A DNA stretch of 59,753 nucleotides from Bacteroidota bacterium (GCA_005884665.1 VBAT01000016.1:16697-76449), one strand, 5' to 3'; numbered from the stretch's first letter, positions 34,797 through 44,638 are shown. Program-made: numbers and translations. Notes: generated by a model not told the origin, from the letters alone.

Positions 34797-35552
34797 CTAA
34801 ACATTTAGCCCTCCACACACACTAATCGTCTGTCCCGTAATATAAGAACCCATATCTGATGCAAGGAATAAAGCGGTATTGGCAATATCTTCACCTGAAG
34901 CGAAGCGTCCAAGCGGGATGTTTGCTTTGTATTTATCGCCTGCGTCACCCTCTTTCAAATAAGCTGTCATATCAGTTTCTACAAAACCAGGAGCGATAGC
35001 ATTGCAACGGATATTACGGCTGCCGAGTTCTTTTGCTACACTTTTAGTAAAGCCGATAATGCCTGCTTTGGAGGCTGCATAACTGCTTTGACCGGCGTTG
35101 CCCATTTCACCGATGATCGAACTCATATTGATGATTGCTCCGTTCCGGGCTTTCATCATCGGCCTGATCACCTGTTTGGTCATGTAGAAGACGCTATTCA
35201 GGTTTATTTTTATTACATCTTCCCATTGATCGGGAGACATGCGCAGTAACAGGTTGTCTTTTGATATGCCCGCATTATTCACGCAGATATCTACCGCACC
35301 GAATTCTTTTAGCACCTCATTGACAAACGATTCGCATTGGGCAAAATCGCCAGCGTTACTTTTAAAAGCTTTTGCCTTTACTCCCAGGCCTTTTAATTTG
35401 TTTTCCAGTGCGGATGCCTTTTCTGCGCTGCTATCACTTACATAGGAGAAAGCCACGTTCGCTCCATGTTCTGCAAATTTTGTCGCGATCGCCTCCCCGA
35501 TTCCACGGGCTGCACCTGTAATAATGGCTGTTTTCCCTTCCACTAATTTCAT
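34797..35552 (-). CDS. fabG: 3-oxoacyl-ACP reductase FabG
   Basis: 251 residues, classical short-chain dehydrogenase: GAARGIG at 12-18 (NADP), NNAG near 92, catalytic Ser near 145 (NMSSIIGEMGNAGQSSYAASKAGI) with Tyr158 and Lys162, C-terminal ITGQTISVCGGLNV. Reduces 3-ketoacyl-ACP in fatty-acid elongation. Upstream on the same strand are the DUF3667 and GH3 genes, with only 3 bases between DUF3667 and fabG. Confidence 0.92.
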   Translation of the reverse strand: MKLVEGKTAIITGAARGIGEAIATKFAEHGANVAFSYVSDSSAEKASALENKLKGLGVKAKAFKSNAGDFAQCESFVNEVLKEFGAVDICVNNAGISKDNLLLRMSPDQWEDVIKINLNSVFYMTKQVIRPMMKARNGAIINMSSIIGEMGNAGQSSYAASKAGIIGFTKSVAKELGSRNIRCNAIAPGFVETDMTAYLKEGDAGDKYKANIPLGRFASGEDIANTALFLASDMGSYITGQTISVCGGLNV

Positions 35553-35555
35553 ACG

Positions 35556-36410
35556 TTAATGAATTTGATGAATAACAATAAAAAACAAAATGAATTTGTA
35601 AATGTATTGCACAATGATGATATGTGCTATGTAAAATAAAAGAGCAAAGCCAATGCTTTGCCATCTATTTAGTTTATAAAATCTTTTTGCTCCTATACCC
35701 GTATAAATACATAATACCAGGTAGGTGATCATTCCCAACAACCAGTCTTCGACATTAAAATCTGAGTGGGTAGTTAGATAAGCGATTTTGTGAGCAAGGA
35801 ACAACAGTATCGGGAGCAATAGGAAGCCCCATAGCAGGTACATGCAGTTGATCTCTGCTGAAAAGACCATTTGATCGAAAAAGTACTTTCTCTTTCTGTA
35901 AGTCAGCGCCCAGAAAAATAAAGCAGTTAAGGGAAGCAGGATCAGCAAAAGAAATTTGGATACTTTTTCTGATTTTTGGTGAAAAGCAGCAACTATTTGT
36001 TGGTCTGTCCATCCTGTTTCAATCATTAGCGCTTTGGCTTTTTGCATTGCGTATTTCCCATATAGGATATGATGTGTGTGATAGTATAGCCTCATGTTCA
36101 AACCTTCGAAAACCGGAAAAAGGAGGTAGAGGACAACCAGCAATAAAAAAAGAGAAAGCGGCTTAAAATAGGTTTTTCGTTTGCCATTGCAATAATCAAC
36201 CGACAGTTGGCCAGGCCGTGTAAATATTTTTTTAATGGTATTGAAAAAAGTGCCTTCGAAGTGAGTAATGAAATGAAGCCCCTCTTCAAAAAAATGCCAG
36301 ACAGATTTATCTTTTTCGCTGAAAACCTTTTCGCCGCAGTGATTGCAATATTTTCCCGTAAAAGTTTGGTTGCAGTTTTTACAAATGTGAGAGGCCGTTT
36401 GCATAGACAC
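35556..36410 (-). CDS. DUF3667 membrane protein
   Basis: 284 residues. Starts with a zinc-ribbon (CKNCNQTFTGKYCNHCGEK, Cys at 10, 13, 21 and 24), then the DUF3667 core (HFEGTFFNTIKKIFTRPGQLSVDYCNGKRKTYFKPLSLFL) and four or five membrane segments. Widespread in Bacteroidota, function unknown. Its start codon overlaps the end of GH3 by one base, so GH3, DUF3667 and fabG form one unit. Confidence 0.88.
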   Translation of the reverse strand: MSMQTASHICKNCNQTFTGKYCNHCGEKVFSEKDKSVWHFFEEGLHFITHFEGTFFNTIKKIFTRPGQLSVDYCNGKRKTYFKPLSLFLLLVVLYLLFPVFEGLNMRLYYHTHHILYGKYAMQKAKALMIETGWTDQQIVAAFHQKSEKVSKFLLLILLPLTALFFWALTYRKRKYFFDQMVFSAEINCMYLLWGFLLLPILLFLAHKIAYLTTHSDFNVEDWLLGMITYLVLCIYTGIGAKRFYKLNRWQSIGFALLFYIAHIIIVQYIYKFILFFIVIHQIH

Positions 36411-37918
36411 TATGCTGTGAAAGTAAGGATTTCTTCTACATATTTTCTTTCATTACTTAACCGCGGAACTTTGTGCTGCCCGCCCAGTTTTCCCTTGCTA
36501 CGCAGCCATTCAGTAAACACTCCTTTTTTCAAAGCACGGACAACCGGCAACCTTAATGCGATATCCTTATATCGCTTGGCTTCATAATCGCTGTTGATGC
36601 TTTTCAATGCCAGGTCTATCGCTTTTGTGAACGTATCCAGGTCTTCCGGCTCTTTTTCAAACTCAATCAGCCACTCATGGGCGCCATTGGAGCTATCGGA
36701 AAAATAGACCGGGGCAGCCGTATAGTCATTCACTATTGCTCCCGTTTTTTCTGAAGCAATGGCAATGGCCTTGTCAGTATTGTCAACAATCACTTCTTCT
36801 CCAAAAGCATTGATATAATGTTTCAATCTTCCCGAGACCTTGATACGGAAGGGGTGTAACGAAGTAAACTGGATGGTGTCCCCGAGAATATATCTCCAAA
36901 GTCCACCATTGGTGGAGATCACCAGTGCATAGTTCTTTCCTTTTTCGACATCCTGTAACCCGATCGTCTGCGGAAATTTCTTACCGTATTCACCTACTGG
37001 CAGGAACTCCATAAAAATGCCATGATCGGTAAACAGCAACATGCCATCATCCCCGGGATTTTCCTGTGCCCCAAAAAATCCTTCGCTGGCATTATACATT
37101 TCGAGATAATTTATTCTCTTGCCGATCAGTTTTTCAAATTGTTCTTTATACGGAGTGAATGATACACCTCCATACATGAACAATTCGAGCGAAGGCCATA
37201 CTTCGGCCATTGTTTTTTTACCGGTGAGCTGCAGGATCCGCCTGAACAAAACCAGGGTCCAGGTAGGCACACCGGAAATGGATGTCACGTTTTCTCTGAT
37301 CGTGCTGGCCGCCAGCTTTTCAATCTTGCTCTCCCATTCATCCATTAATGCAATGCTCAGATCGGGAGTTCTCAGCCAATGTCCCCAGAACGGAGAATTC
37401 TGTAATAACACGGCGCTAAGATCACCATACTGCGCTTCATTGTTCATAGGGTTAATGGTATGGCTGCCCCCGATCACCAGGCCTTTACCAGTCAATAATC
37501 CTGAGTCCGGGTTGAACTGGTAATACATTGTCAACACATCCTTGGCGGCCTTATAATGGCAATCTTCCAGGCTTTCATCGCTTACGGGAATGAATTTGCT
37601 TTTATCGCTTGTAGTACCACTGCTTTTGGCAAACCAGTAAACCGGCGTGTTCCAAAGAACATTCTGCTCACCGTTCATGATACGTTCGATGTATGGCTTC
37701 AGGTCGTCGTACTCGTGAACCGGGACTAAGTGTTTGAAGTCGCGGATATTGAATAGCTCGTGGAAGCGGTATTTTCTACCAAATTCGGTGTATTGAGCGG
37801 AGGTCACGAGGTCCTGCAAGACTTCACGCTGGGCGTCTTCAGGGTTATTTTTCCACCCTTCGATACGCCAGGAACGCATGCGGGCGAGAGATGATATGGC
37901 AGGGCTTAACAAACTCAT
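36410..37918 (-). CDS. GH3 family acyl-adenylate amido synthetase-like protein
   Basis: 502 residues from MSLLSPAISS (the frame opens four codons earlier). ANL-superfamily motifs: SSGTTSDKSKFIPVS near 100, YNASEGFFG near 300, YVLVISTNGGLWRYILGDTIQFT near 340 and GRLKHYINAFGEE near 375. Plant GH3 proteins join amino acids to hormone acids; bacterial ones are uncharacterised and probably couple carboxylic acids to amines via an acyl-adenylate. Confidence 0.9.
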   Translation of the reverse strand: MSLLSPAISSLARMRSWRIEGWKNNPEDAQREVLQDLVTSAQYTEFGRKYRFHELFNIRDFKHLVPVHEYDDLKPYIERIMNGEQNVLWNTPVYWFAKSSGTTSDKSKFIPVSDESLEDCHYKAAKDVLTMYYQFNPDSGLLTGKGLVIGGSHTINPMNNEAQYGDLSAVLLQNSPFWGHWLRTPDLSIALMDEWESKIEKLAASTIRENVTSISGVPTWTLVLFRRILQLTGKKTMAEVWPSLELFMYGGVSFTPYKEQFEKLIGKRINYLEMYNASEGFFGAQENPGDDGMLLFTDHGIFMEFLPVGEYGKKFPQTIGLQDVEKGKNYALVISTNGGLWRYILGDTIQFTSLHPFRIKVSGRLKHYINAFGEEVIVDNTDKAIAIASEKTGAIVNDYTAAPVYFSDSSNGAHEWLIEFEKEPEDLDTFTKAIDLALKSINSDYEAKRYKDIALRLPVVRALKKGVFTEWLRSKGKLGGQHKVPRLSNERKYVEEILTFTA

Positions 37919-38118
37919 TGAGAATAGCAAAATAGAGAATTTGAAGGAATACAGGCAGAAAATAAAGGGAAATCCGAGGAAGGACCTTGAAATATATAGT
38001 TAAAGGGGGGGAACGAAAATAAAACGGCTGGAGTATTATGCAAGGTTCTCTTAATTGCCTGATTTTAATCTTTATTGGGAGCAGAAAACTCAACGTTGCA
38101 TGCAGAGTCTCTTTTTAG

Positions 38119-38126
38119 TAAATTTG
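38119..38126 (+). promoter_or_regulatory. -7 box TAAATTTG four bases before the antitoxin ATG
   Basis: TAnnTTTG with spacer ATCT, then ATG at 38131; predicts a leaderless mRNA. Confidence 0.55.
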
Positions 38127-38130
38127 ATCT

Positions 38131-38328
38131 ATGAAAGCATTAGTTATTACCCCAAAAGACGACAGCGAATTTAGATTTCTCGCGGATCTCCTCAAGAAGC
38201 TTGGCGTTAGTTCATCTGCCCTGAGCTATGAAGATTTGGAAGATATTGGCCTGTCGAAATTAATGCGAGGTATTGACAAGACTAAAAAGGCTAGCCGAAC
38301 GGAAATAATGAAAAAGCTGTCAACCTAA
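38131..38328 (+). CDS. type II antitoxin-like protein
   Basis: 65 residues, acidic N-terminus (MKALVITPKDDSEFRFLADLLKKLGVS) and a basic helix at the C-terminus, the size and layout of small antitoxins of RelE/ParE pairs (DUF2683/Phd-like; exact family unsure). Its TAA overlaps the ATG of the toxin frame as TAATG, the usual coupling of such pairs. The toxin partner is broken. Confidence 0.7.
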   Translation: MKALVITPKDDSEFRFLADLLKKLGVSSSALSYEDLEDIGLSKLMRGIDKTKKASRTEIMKKLST

Positions 38329-38590
38329 TGAAAGTCGAGTTCCTCAAAAGATTTTCGAAAGATCTTGATGACGTCAAAACTAAATCAGGCAATCTGTTAT
38401 ACGTCCTATTGAATTAATGGAATCGATTGGTTCACTCGATAAAATCCCAAATACAAAGAAGTTAAAGGGTCACAAAAGTGCCTATCGAACTAGAGTAGGT
38501 GATTACAGAGCAGGTTTTTTTTTCGAGAATTCAACAATTTTCCTTGCTCGCTTCTTGCACAGGAAAGACATCTATAAAATTTTTCCCTAA
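38328..38590 (+). pseudogene. RelE/ParE-type toxin, frameshifted
   Basis: Frame 1 gives [20 protein letters not shown] and then stops at a TAA near 38415. From about 38390 the next frame continues as [27 protein letters not shown], with [13 protein letters not shown] and [16 protein letters not shown], the classic RelE/ParE C-terminal half (R-x-R-V-G-D-Y-R, HRKDIY). Length 263 bases is not a multiple of three. Either the gene is dead or one base is miscalled. Confidence 0.75.
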
Positions 38591-38793
38591 AGGTTTTCCC
38601 GGGTTTCTTCCCAACTAGTAAATGTTGTTTTTCCCGATTTGTATTTTTCCCGTCGTTCGCGAAGGATATTGTCTTCACTTTTTGCCAGGTAATTGTCAAT
38701 AGCCTTTTCGTCGACGGAATCAAGCATATCATCAATAAGGCTGAGCTTATCCTTATCAGAGAGTTTTTTTATTTCTTCAAAATTCAACGGCAT
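38587..38793 (-). CDS. addiction-module antitoxin component (orphan)
   Basis: 68 residues beginning [26 protein letters not shown], an N-terminal pattern seen in the 'putative addiction module component' antitoxins (TIGR02574-like), with a C-terminal SWEETREN motif. No toxin frame follows on its strand; its 3' end overlaps the 3' end of the broken toxin of the convergent pair by four bases. Confidence 0.7.
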   Translation of the reverse strand: MPLNFEEIKKLSDKDKLSLIDDMLDSVDEKAIDNYLAKSEDNILRERREKYKSGKTTFTSWEETRENL

Positions 38794-38903
38794 ACTATAA
38801 GGTACAAAAGCTAAATCTTTTTAGAAAATTATCAAAACGCAGGGATAGGGGTGATAGCGCCTGGATAAAGAGTTTGGATTTCCACGAGTGTTGAAGACAA
38901 GCA

Positions 38904-39989
38904 CTATTCGTTTCTCGTACTTTTTAAATACAATAAAATCGTATTTAGATCGGCGTATGAGTCACGGTTCGACGTAAAAAACTGGTTGCTGCGTTCCAGC
39001 ATTTCCTTGTTATTATTTTCGCTGGCATATTGAATCAATGAATCTTTCAGTTCATTCAAAAAACGCGTGTAGTCGTCGAGGCCGAGCTCGGCAACGGTGC
39101 TGCTTTCTGAATCATTATATTGGTAGCCAAAGGTTCTTTCTCTTTCCGATTGCGCCTGTTCTATTTTTTCATGCCAGGCAATAGCGCTTTCGACCGAGCG
39201 GATAATATTATCAAGACTGGCGGTATGTTGATCCCGTGCCTCGTCATGCAAATAATCTTTTCTCTTCAACTCAAAATTCCTTCCCAGGTACAATTTTCTT
39301 ACCTGCTCATTCGCTGCTAATTCTTCTGCCGTACCATGTTCAAATATCTTTCCTTCGATCAGGAGATAAGCCCGGTCGCAGATAGAAAGAGTTTCCGTTA
39401 CATTATGATCAGTGATAAGAATACCAATGTTCTTGTATTTCAACCGGGCGACGACTGCCTGGATATCTTCTACGGCTATCGGGTCGATACCGGCGAATGG
39501 TTCATCGAGTAAAATGAATTTTGGATCGACGGCCAAGGCTCGTGCTATTTCCGTTCGTCTCCTTTCGCCACCGCTCAATACATCACCGTGGCTTTTGCGG
39601 ACATGCTGTAAACGGAACTCGGTGATCAGCGATTCCATTTTCTCACGCCTTTGTTTTTTCGAAAGACTGGTCATTTCCAAAACAGCCATGATATTATCTT
39701 CCACGCTTAGCTTACGGAAAACAGAAGCTTCCTGGGGAAGATAGCCAATGCCCAATTTTGCTCGTTTATACATCGGAAGCCTGGTGATATTATCGTCATT
39801 GAGGTAGACTTCGCCTTCGTCAGGCTTGATCAATCCCACCACCATATAGAACGAAGTGGTCTTACCCGCTCCATTGGGTCCAAGCAGACCAACGATCTCA
39901 CCCTGTTTTACATCCACGCTGACATGGTTTACTACCGACCGGCCACTGTATGTCTTAACGAGGTTCTTTGTATGTATTACCATTGACAT
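38904..39989 (-). CDS. lptB: LPS export ABC transporter ATP-binding protein LptB, with long C-terminal extension
   Basis: 361 residues from [10 protein letters not shown] at 39989; the frame extends 28 codons upstream, but the promoter box at 39996-40003 lies in that part. Residues 1-240 are LptB-like: Walker A GPNGAGKT 37-44, Q-loop YLPQEASV near 83, signature LSGGE 138-142, Walker B FILLDEP 158-164, H-loop DHN near 194. Drives LPS extraction from the inner membrane with LptFG. Residues 241-361 are an added helical, acidic region ([24 protein letters not shown]…) not found in the ~240-residue E. coli protein. Confidence 0.88.
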   Translation of the reverse strand: MSMVIHTKNLVKTYSGRSVVNHVSVDVKQGEIVGLLGPNGAGKTTSFYMVVGLIKPDEGEVYLNDDNITRLPMYKRAKLGIGYLPQEASVFRKLSVEDNIMAVLEMTSLSKKQRREKMESLITEFRLQHVRKSHGDVLSGGERRRTEIARALAVDPKFILLDEPFAGIDPIAVEDIQAVVARLKYKNIGILITDHNVTETLSICDRAYLLIEGKIFEHGTAEELAANEQVRKLYLGRNFELKRKDYLHDEARDQHTASLDNIIRSVESAIAWHEKIEQAQSERERTFGYQYNDSESSTVAELGLDDYTRFLNELKDSLIQYASENNNKEMLERSNQFFTSNRDSYADLNTILLYLKSTRNE

Positions 39990-39995
39990 GAGGGG

Positions 39996-40003
39996 CAAAA
40001 TTA
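39996..40003 (-). promoter_or_regulatory. -7 box TAATTTTG six bases before the lptB ATG
   Basis: TAnnTTTG on the minus strand, close enough to the ATG at 39989 to give a leaderless mRNA. Confidence 0.5.
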
Positions 40004-40073
40004 AGCTTTGAATATAAAAGCGAGTGCTAATATTTTGATTTAACAATGACTTTGGATAATGGCCTTGCATCAT

Positions 40074-40081
40074 TAGCTTTG
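40074..40081 (+). promoter_or_regulatory. -7 box TAGCTTTG of metF
   Basis: TAnnTTTG match 41 bases before the metF ATG. Confidence 0.5.
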
Positions 40082-40122
40082 CACGTTCCCGTCAAAGGTG
40101 AAACCGGGATGGAAATCAAGTC

Positions 40123-41079
40123 ATGAAAGTTATCGATCATATCAACCAGGCTAACGGCAAAACGCTTATATCTTTCGAAGTATTACCGCCCTTGAAGGGA
40201 AAAGGCATCGGCGCCCTGTATTCCCATCTTGACCCGTTGATGGAGTTCAGGCCGGCTTATATAAATGTAACTTATCACCGAAGCGAGCATGTCTTCAAAA
40301 AAAGAGGTGATAGCACTTTTGAAAAAGTGATCATTCGCAAAAGACCTGGGACCGAAAGCATCTGTGCGGCCATTATGAACAAATATGATGTTGACACCGT
40401 TCCCCACCTCATTTGTGGCGGTTTTAGCGTCAATGAAACTGAAGACGCGTTGCTAAATCTTCAATACCTGGGTATCGATAATGTACTGGTGCTTCGCGGA
40501 GATGCCGCCAAAAATGAAACCGCTTTTGAGGCCGAACCCGGCGGACACCGATATGCTAGCGACCTGCTGAGGCAAGTGATGAACCTCAACTCAGGCATTT
40601 ACCTGGAAGAAGATCTCAAGGCAACTTCAAGAACTACTTTTTGTATTGGTGTGGCCGGTTACCCGGAAAAACATTTTGAAGCTCCCAATATGGAATCTGA
40701 CCTTCGTTACTTAAAAATGAAAGTGGAAGGAGGAGCCGATTATATCGTGACGCAAATGTTTTTTGATAACTCCAAGTATTACGCCTTCGTAAAAGCGTGC
40801 AGGGATGCCGGGATCACTGTGCCGATCATCCCGGGTATCAAGCCGGTCTATTCGAAGAAGCAACTTACTGTTTTACCCAAGACATTTCATATTGATCTGC
40901 CAACAGATCTTTCAAACGAAATATTAAAATGCAGGACAGATGAAGAAGTAGAACAGGTAGGCGCTGAATGGTTATTGCATCAATCCCGTGATCTTAAGAA
41001 AAACGGTGTTCCAGTTCTGCATTATTATACACTGGGCAAGCCGCATATCGTAGCGAATGTTGTTAAACAACTCTGTTGA
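40123..41079 (+). CDS. metF: 5,10-methylenetetrahydrofolate reductase
   Basis: 318 residues, TIM barrel: SFEVLPPLKGKG near 18 with catalytic Glu (FEVLPP), YINVTYH near 46, NVLVLRGDAA near 123 and GADYIVTQMFFDN near 206. Reduces methylene-THF to methyl-THF for methionine synthesis using NADH/FAD. Single-gene unit between the divergent lptB and the minus-strand foldase. Confidence 0.95.
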   Translation: MKVIDHINQANGKTLISFEVLPPLKGKGIGALYSHLDPLMEFRPAYINVTYHRSEHVFKKRGDSTFEKVIIRKRPGTESICAAIMNKYDVDTVPHLICGGFSVNETEDALLNLQYLGIDNVLVLRGDAAKNETAFEAEPGGHRYASDLLRQVMNLNSGIYLEEDLKATSRTTFCIGVAGYPEKHFEAPNMESDLRYLKMKVEGGADYIVTQMFFDNSKYYAFVKACRDAGITVPIIPGIKPVYSKKQLTVLPKTFHIDLPTDLSNEILKCRTDEEVEQVGAEWLLHQSRDLKKNGVPVLHYYTLGKPHIVANVVKQLC

Positions 41080-41151
41080 TCATCGGATTTCGTAGTGATA
41101 TTTCGCACTTACGGCGCGATTAACAAACATTATACTCCTAGCTAGCCACCG

Positions 41152-41187
41152 AGATGACGTCCCTATGGGACGATGAATCTGTCATCT
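41152..41187. repeat. double palindrome after metF
   Basis: AGATGAC…GTCATCT encloses the 15-base palindrome CGTCCCTATGGGACG (41158-41172). It lies between the convergent metF and foldase genes and may end transcription from both sides. Confidence 0.55.
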
Positions 41188-41197
41188 AGCATCAAAC

Positions 41198-43141
41198 CTA
41201 TTTAGAAATATCGGCTAGAACCTTCTGATCAATTGTCACAGGATATTTCTTTCGCAGTTCCTGCACCCATTTCTCTTCCAGTGCCGCCTGGTAATCATTC
41301 ATCACCAGACCTTTGGCATCATTGAATGAACGAGGAGAAGGATTGGGATAAACTTTCACGATATAGGCAAATGAGAAAGTATTGTCACTTGTATTGGTTG
41401 TATTGGCAGTAAGCATACCCACTTTGGGTGCAGCTTTGCCAAGACCGGGGATTTGTTCCCATTCATAACGTGCAGAGTCGGCAACCACCTTTTCATTCAT
41501 GGGCTCAACTACTTTTTTCCAGTCGGCGGGAGCTTTCTTTAGCTGTTCGTATAAAGATTTTGCAGTGGTAGCATCCGAACAGAAAAATATTACGGCATCG
41601 GCACTGGCTTTCCAATTGTATTTTTCACGGTTCTTATCATACAGGATACTTAATGCGGCTGAATCATTCTGGGTTTTGTTCCATATTTCCTGCTGCATGA
41701 TCTCGAAGAAAAGATTCCCATCCCTGAATTCATTCATCTGCACGCGAAATTCATCACTGTAATCTTCAAGGTGCGAGCGATAATATTCATACATCATCGA
41801 CTTTGTGAACTCATCCATCAGGTCGGGATAGGTTTTTAATCCGCTCCGATCCTGCCTGTAACGGTTCATTTGGCCATAGGTTATCCATTGCCACACTCTT
41901 ATCGTGGAATCGCCTATTTTGAACAAAGGCGATTGCTGGTTCATGCCCATCGTATTGCCTGTACGGCGGCCTTCAAAAATACTATCGGTAAGCGCCCACA
42001 ATGCAGCATTGTTATAATCAAGCCTTTTCACACCGGGTTGTTTCTGTACACGTGCATAGATGAAATCCCTTGCCGTTTTCCATCGGTCATCAGCCATGAT
42101 CTTTTGTTTTAGGTCCTCTGTATTGGCTTTATCGGACGCATTGGTAACAACGGGCCGGGCACTTACGCGTTTTACAATATGATAACCATGCGTGGTAAGA
42201 AACGGCTTGCTGACTGCCCCGTTCTTTGGTAACGACCAGATCATTTTTTCAAATGCCGGCTCATATTCTCCAACGGAAACATCCGGGATGTTGCCCCCAG
42301 TGGCAGCGCTGATATAGTCGTTGCTGAAGGCAGTAGCCAGTTTGCTGAAATTATCTCCTGCTATTATTCGGCGATATAATGAGTCTGCCAGTTGACCCGC
42401 TCTCTTTTTTGTTGCTTCATCGCTTTCCGGTGGAAATGCGATAAGTATTTGTTGCACTTTTATTTTCCCAGCGGCTTTTCTCTCTCCAAGGTTTTTGAAA
42501 ATATGGTAACCGATCCTGGAGGTAAAGGGTTTGGAATAGCTGCCGGGAGAAGTGGCGTATACGATGTTTTCAAAAGTATAAGGCAAAGTAAATACGGTAA
42601 TATAGCCTATGTCCCCTTTGTTCGCTTTTGCGGAAGGCTCATCGGAAAGCTGGGCTGCCACTCTCAGGAAATCTTCTCCTTTTTTGAGGCGTGCAAGCAC
42701 CTCGCTTAATTTTTTTGAAGCCGCGGCTGTGTCTTCAACATTGGAGCTATTCTTAAATGAAATAAAGATGTGGGCAACATGAATATCCTTAAGGCTTCGC
42801 TGGAAAGCTTCTGCAGTCAGCCGGTTGATCGCCTCAGGGTCACTCATATAGTTTTCGATGATCTGGGAACGCAGTGTTTCTACTTCGCCTTTTATATTGG
42901 GCAGGGTATCATAACCCCGTTCATAAGCTTCCTGGATCTTTAATCTTGAATTGATGTACAGTTCAAGATAATCTTTCATCGCCTGGGTTTTATTGGCTGG
43001 CGACTGCGAATTGTTTTTATTGTAGGCCCGGAGGAACTCTTTGGAATCAGCAGAGTACTTTCCGTAGGTAAACAAAGTTTGGGACGAAGCAGTAAGCGAT
43101 ACACCAATAGCGACGAAGGCAGCAAGCCATCTTCTGTTCAT
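41198..43141 (-). CDS. periplasmic parvulin-type peptidyl-prolyl isomerase
   Basis: 647 residues; signal peptide RRWLAAFVAIGVSLTASSQ. Two PPIC domains: ~115-215 (VAHIFISF…GDIGYIT..TLPYTFENIVYA…GYHIFK) and ~220-330 (VQQILIAFP…SVGEYEPAFEKMIWSLPKNGAVSKPF…GYHIVK), followed by a ~300-residue helical chaperone-like region. Longer than SurA and probably a partner foldase for outer-membrane proteins. It is directly downstream of the thioredoxin-like gene on the same strand (54 bases). Confidence 0.9.
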   Translation of the reverse strand: MNRRWLAAFVAIGVSLTASSQTLFTYGKYSADSKEFLRAYNKNNSQSPANKTQAMKDYLELYINSRLKIQEAYERGYDTLPNIKGEVETLRSQIIENYMSDPEAINRLTAEAFQRSLKDIHVAHIFISFKNSSNVEDTAAASKKLSEVLARLKKGEDFLRVAAQLSDEPSAKANKGDIGYITVFTLPYTFENIVYATSPGSYSKPFTSRIGYHIFKNLGERKAAGKIKVQQILIAFPPESDEATKKRAGQLADSLYRRIIAGDNFSKLATAFSNDYISAATGGNIPDVSVGEYEPAFEKMIWSLPKNGAVSKPFLTTHGYHIVKRVSARPVVTNASDKANTEDLKQKIMADDRWKTARDFIYARVQKQPGVKRLDYNNAALWALTDSIFEGRRTGNTMGMNQQSPLFKIGDSTIRVWQWITYGQMNRYRQDRSGLKTYPDLMDEFTKSMMYEYYRSHLEDYSDEFRVQMNEFRDGNLFFEIMQQEIWNKTQNDSAALSILYDKNREKYNWKASADAVIFFCSDATTAKSLYEQLKKAPADWKKVVEPMNEKVVADSARYEWEQIPGLGKAAPKVGMLTANTTNTSDNTFSFAYIVKVYPNPSPRSFNDAKGLVMNDYQAALEEKWVQELRKKYPVTIDQKVLADISK

Positions 43142-43195
43142 AGTATTGAATTTTCGGTGGTTTTATATAGAAACATACACTCTACAACCCAAGTG

Positions 43196-44638
43196 TTATT
43201 GCTTTTTTAGTTTCAGTTGCAATATATCGTCGGTCTGTTGCCAGGTCAGTTTTTTGGCAACGATCTTTTTTTCTTTGTCAAGCAAATATACCGTTGGCAG
43301 GCTCTGCACATCATACAGCTGCGAATAACCGGGTATATTGGCGTCTACTCTCTTTTTTTCATCTTCCCTGGAATAATAAACGTTGGTCCAGTCATTCAAA
43401 TGATGATCATTAATAAAGCTAAGCCAGTCTTTTTTATTGCCTGAAGTTTCCTTGGCTACCGCGTACATTTTTACGCCGGCTGTTTTCCATTTAAGCCTGT
43501 ACATTGAATCCAGGATGGGAAGCGTCTCCTGGCAATGGCCGCAGGTAGGGTCCCAGAAGCAAACGATGGTGAACCTTGATGATGTATCGGCATAGAGGCT
43601 GATCATTCTTCCATCGCTGTCTGGCAGTGAAATATTCTCTGCCGGTTTGCCCATAATGTTTGGGATGAGGCTATAGGCCCTATCGGTAATTGTTTTCTTT
43701 CCCTGGGGAGTAAGCCAGGAATATTCCCTTTGTGAAAAATATTTTTCAAACAGATGAACAAACACTGCATCCTCCCACATGTATTTCTGGTTAAGATAGC
43801 GGTTCACAAACTTTACGAGAAGGAACCTGGTAAGTTCTTCGCTGCCGCTTGCATAACCTAACATCCAGTCGATCTCTTTGATCACTGAATCGGCGCTGGG
43901 ATAAACGAGAGTATTGTAATATTTGTCTAACCTTTCATCAAACAGCGAAGCGGGGGTGCGGGCGATGCGTTCATCCCAGAAATTGACCCCATCCCAGTAA
44001 TGAGATTTGAAATACCGGTAGGAAAACGTGGAATCATACTTACCACCCGGCTGCTGGCTGGCGGGGGGTACGACAGGTTCTTCCATCAGGTGAAGTAATA
44101 CGGCGAGAATGTTATCGGGATTCTTTGTAATAATACTTTTCCTGTAGACATTGATCGATGTATCGATCTTTTTCAATTCTGCACTCCAATGAGCGGAATC
44201 TTTCGCGGTAGTGGAAGCTGCCAGGTTTCTACGGGCTGAGTCTATTTCCCTGCCCAACTTTGCCATTTCTGCCTGGTAAGAATCGAACAACACATTATCC
44301 GGCGAGCCAATGAATTGCTTTTTCTTCCGGATCGTAGCTGTGTCGGCAATGATGGAGAAATGCTGTTGTTTGTCAACAAGTACCTCGAAATAATTGTTCT
44401 TGGCAGGAAATACAACAATATAGATACCGCCGCCCAACTTCTTTGTTCCCTTGAAAACCGCTTCGCTTTTATCATTCAGCCTTGCAGAATCTACAATAGG
44501 AAACTGCTTACCGGAATAATGACCGAGATAGATAAATTGATTTTTAAAAGGCTTTAAAGTGACTTTTATCTCGTAACCATTTTGGGCGAACGCAAGGGTG
44601 GTCAGTAGTAAAACGGGGATCGACAACAATTTTTTCAT
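43196..44638 (-). CDS. TlpA/AhpC-type thioredoxin-like protein with N-terminal DUF4369/DUF5106-like domains
   Basis: 480 residues. Signal peptide KKLLSIPVLLLTTLAFAQ; residues ~20-110 beta-rich (DUF4369-like: QFIYLGHYSGKQFPIVDSARL); ~130-330 helical (DUF5106-like: RIARTPASLFDERLDKYYN, YPSADSVIKEIDWML); ~335-480 thioredoxin fold with FWDPTCGHCQETLPIL, redox pair CGHC near 362-365, and the cis-Pro segment SLPTVYLLDKEKKI. Periplasmic disulfide reductase of the envelope, possibly serving lipoproteins or cytochromes. Operon with the foldase. Confidence 0.9.
   Translation of the reverse strand: MKKLLSIPVLLLTTLAFAQNGYEIKVTLKPFKNQFIYLGHYSGKQFPIVDSARLNDKSEAVFKGTKKLGGGIYIVVFPAKNNYFEVLVDKQQHFSIIADTATIRKKKQFIGSPDNVLFDSYQAEMAKLGREIDSARRNLAASTTAKDSAHWSAELKKIDTSINVYRKSIITKNPDNILAVLLHLMEEPVVPPASQQPGGKYDSTFSYRYFKSHYWDGVNFWDERIARTPASLFDERLDKYYNTLVYPSADSVIKEIDWMLGYASGSEELTRFLLVKFVNRYLNQKYMWEDAVFVHLFEKYFSQREYSWLTPQGKKTITDRAYSLIPNIMGKPAENISLPDSDGRMISLYADTSSRFTIVCFWDPTCGHCQETLPILDSMYRLKWKTAGVKMYAVAKETSGNKKDWLSFINDHHLNDWTNVYYSREDEKKRVDANIPGYSQLYDVQSLPTVYLLDKEKKIVAKKLTWQQTDDILQLKLKKQ

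Noticed and set aside
38490..38735. 81-residue minus-strand ORF
   Set aside because: Overlaps both the toxin remnant and the antitoxin-like gene in another frame; no protein-like pattern.
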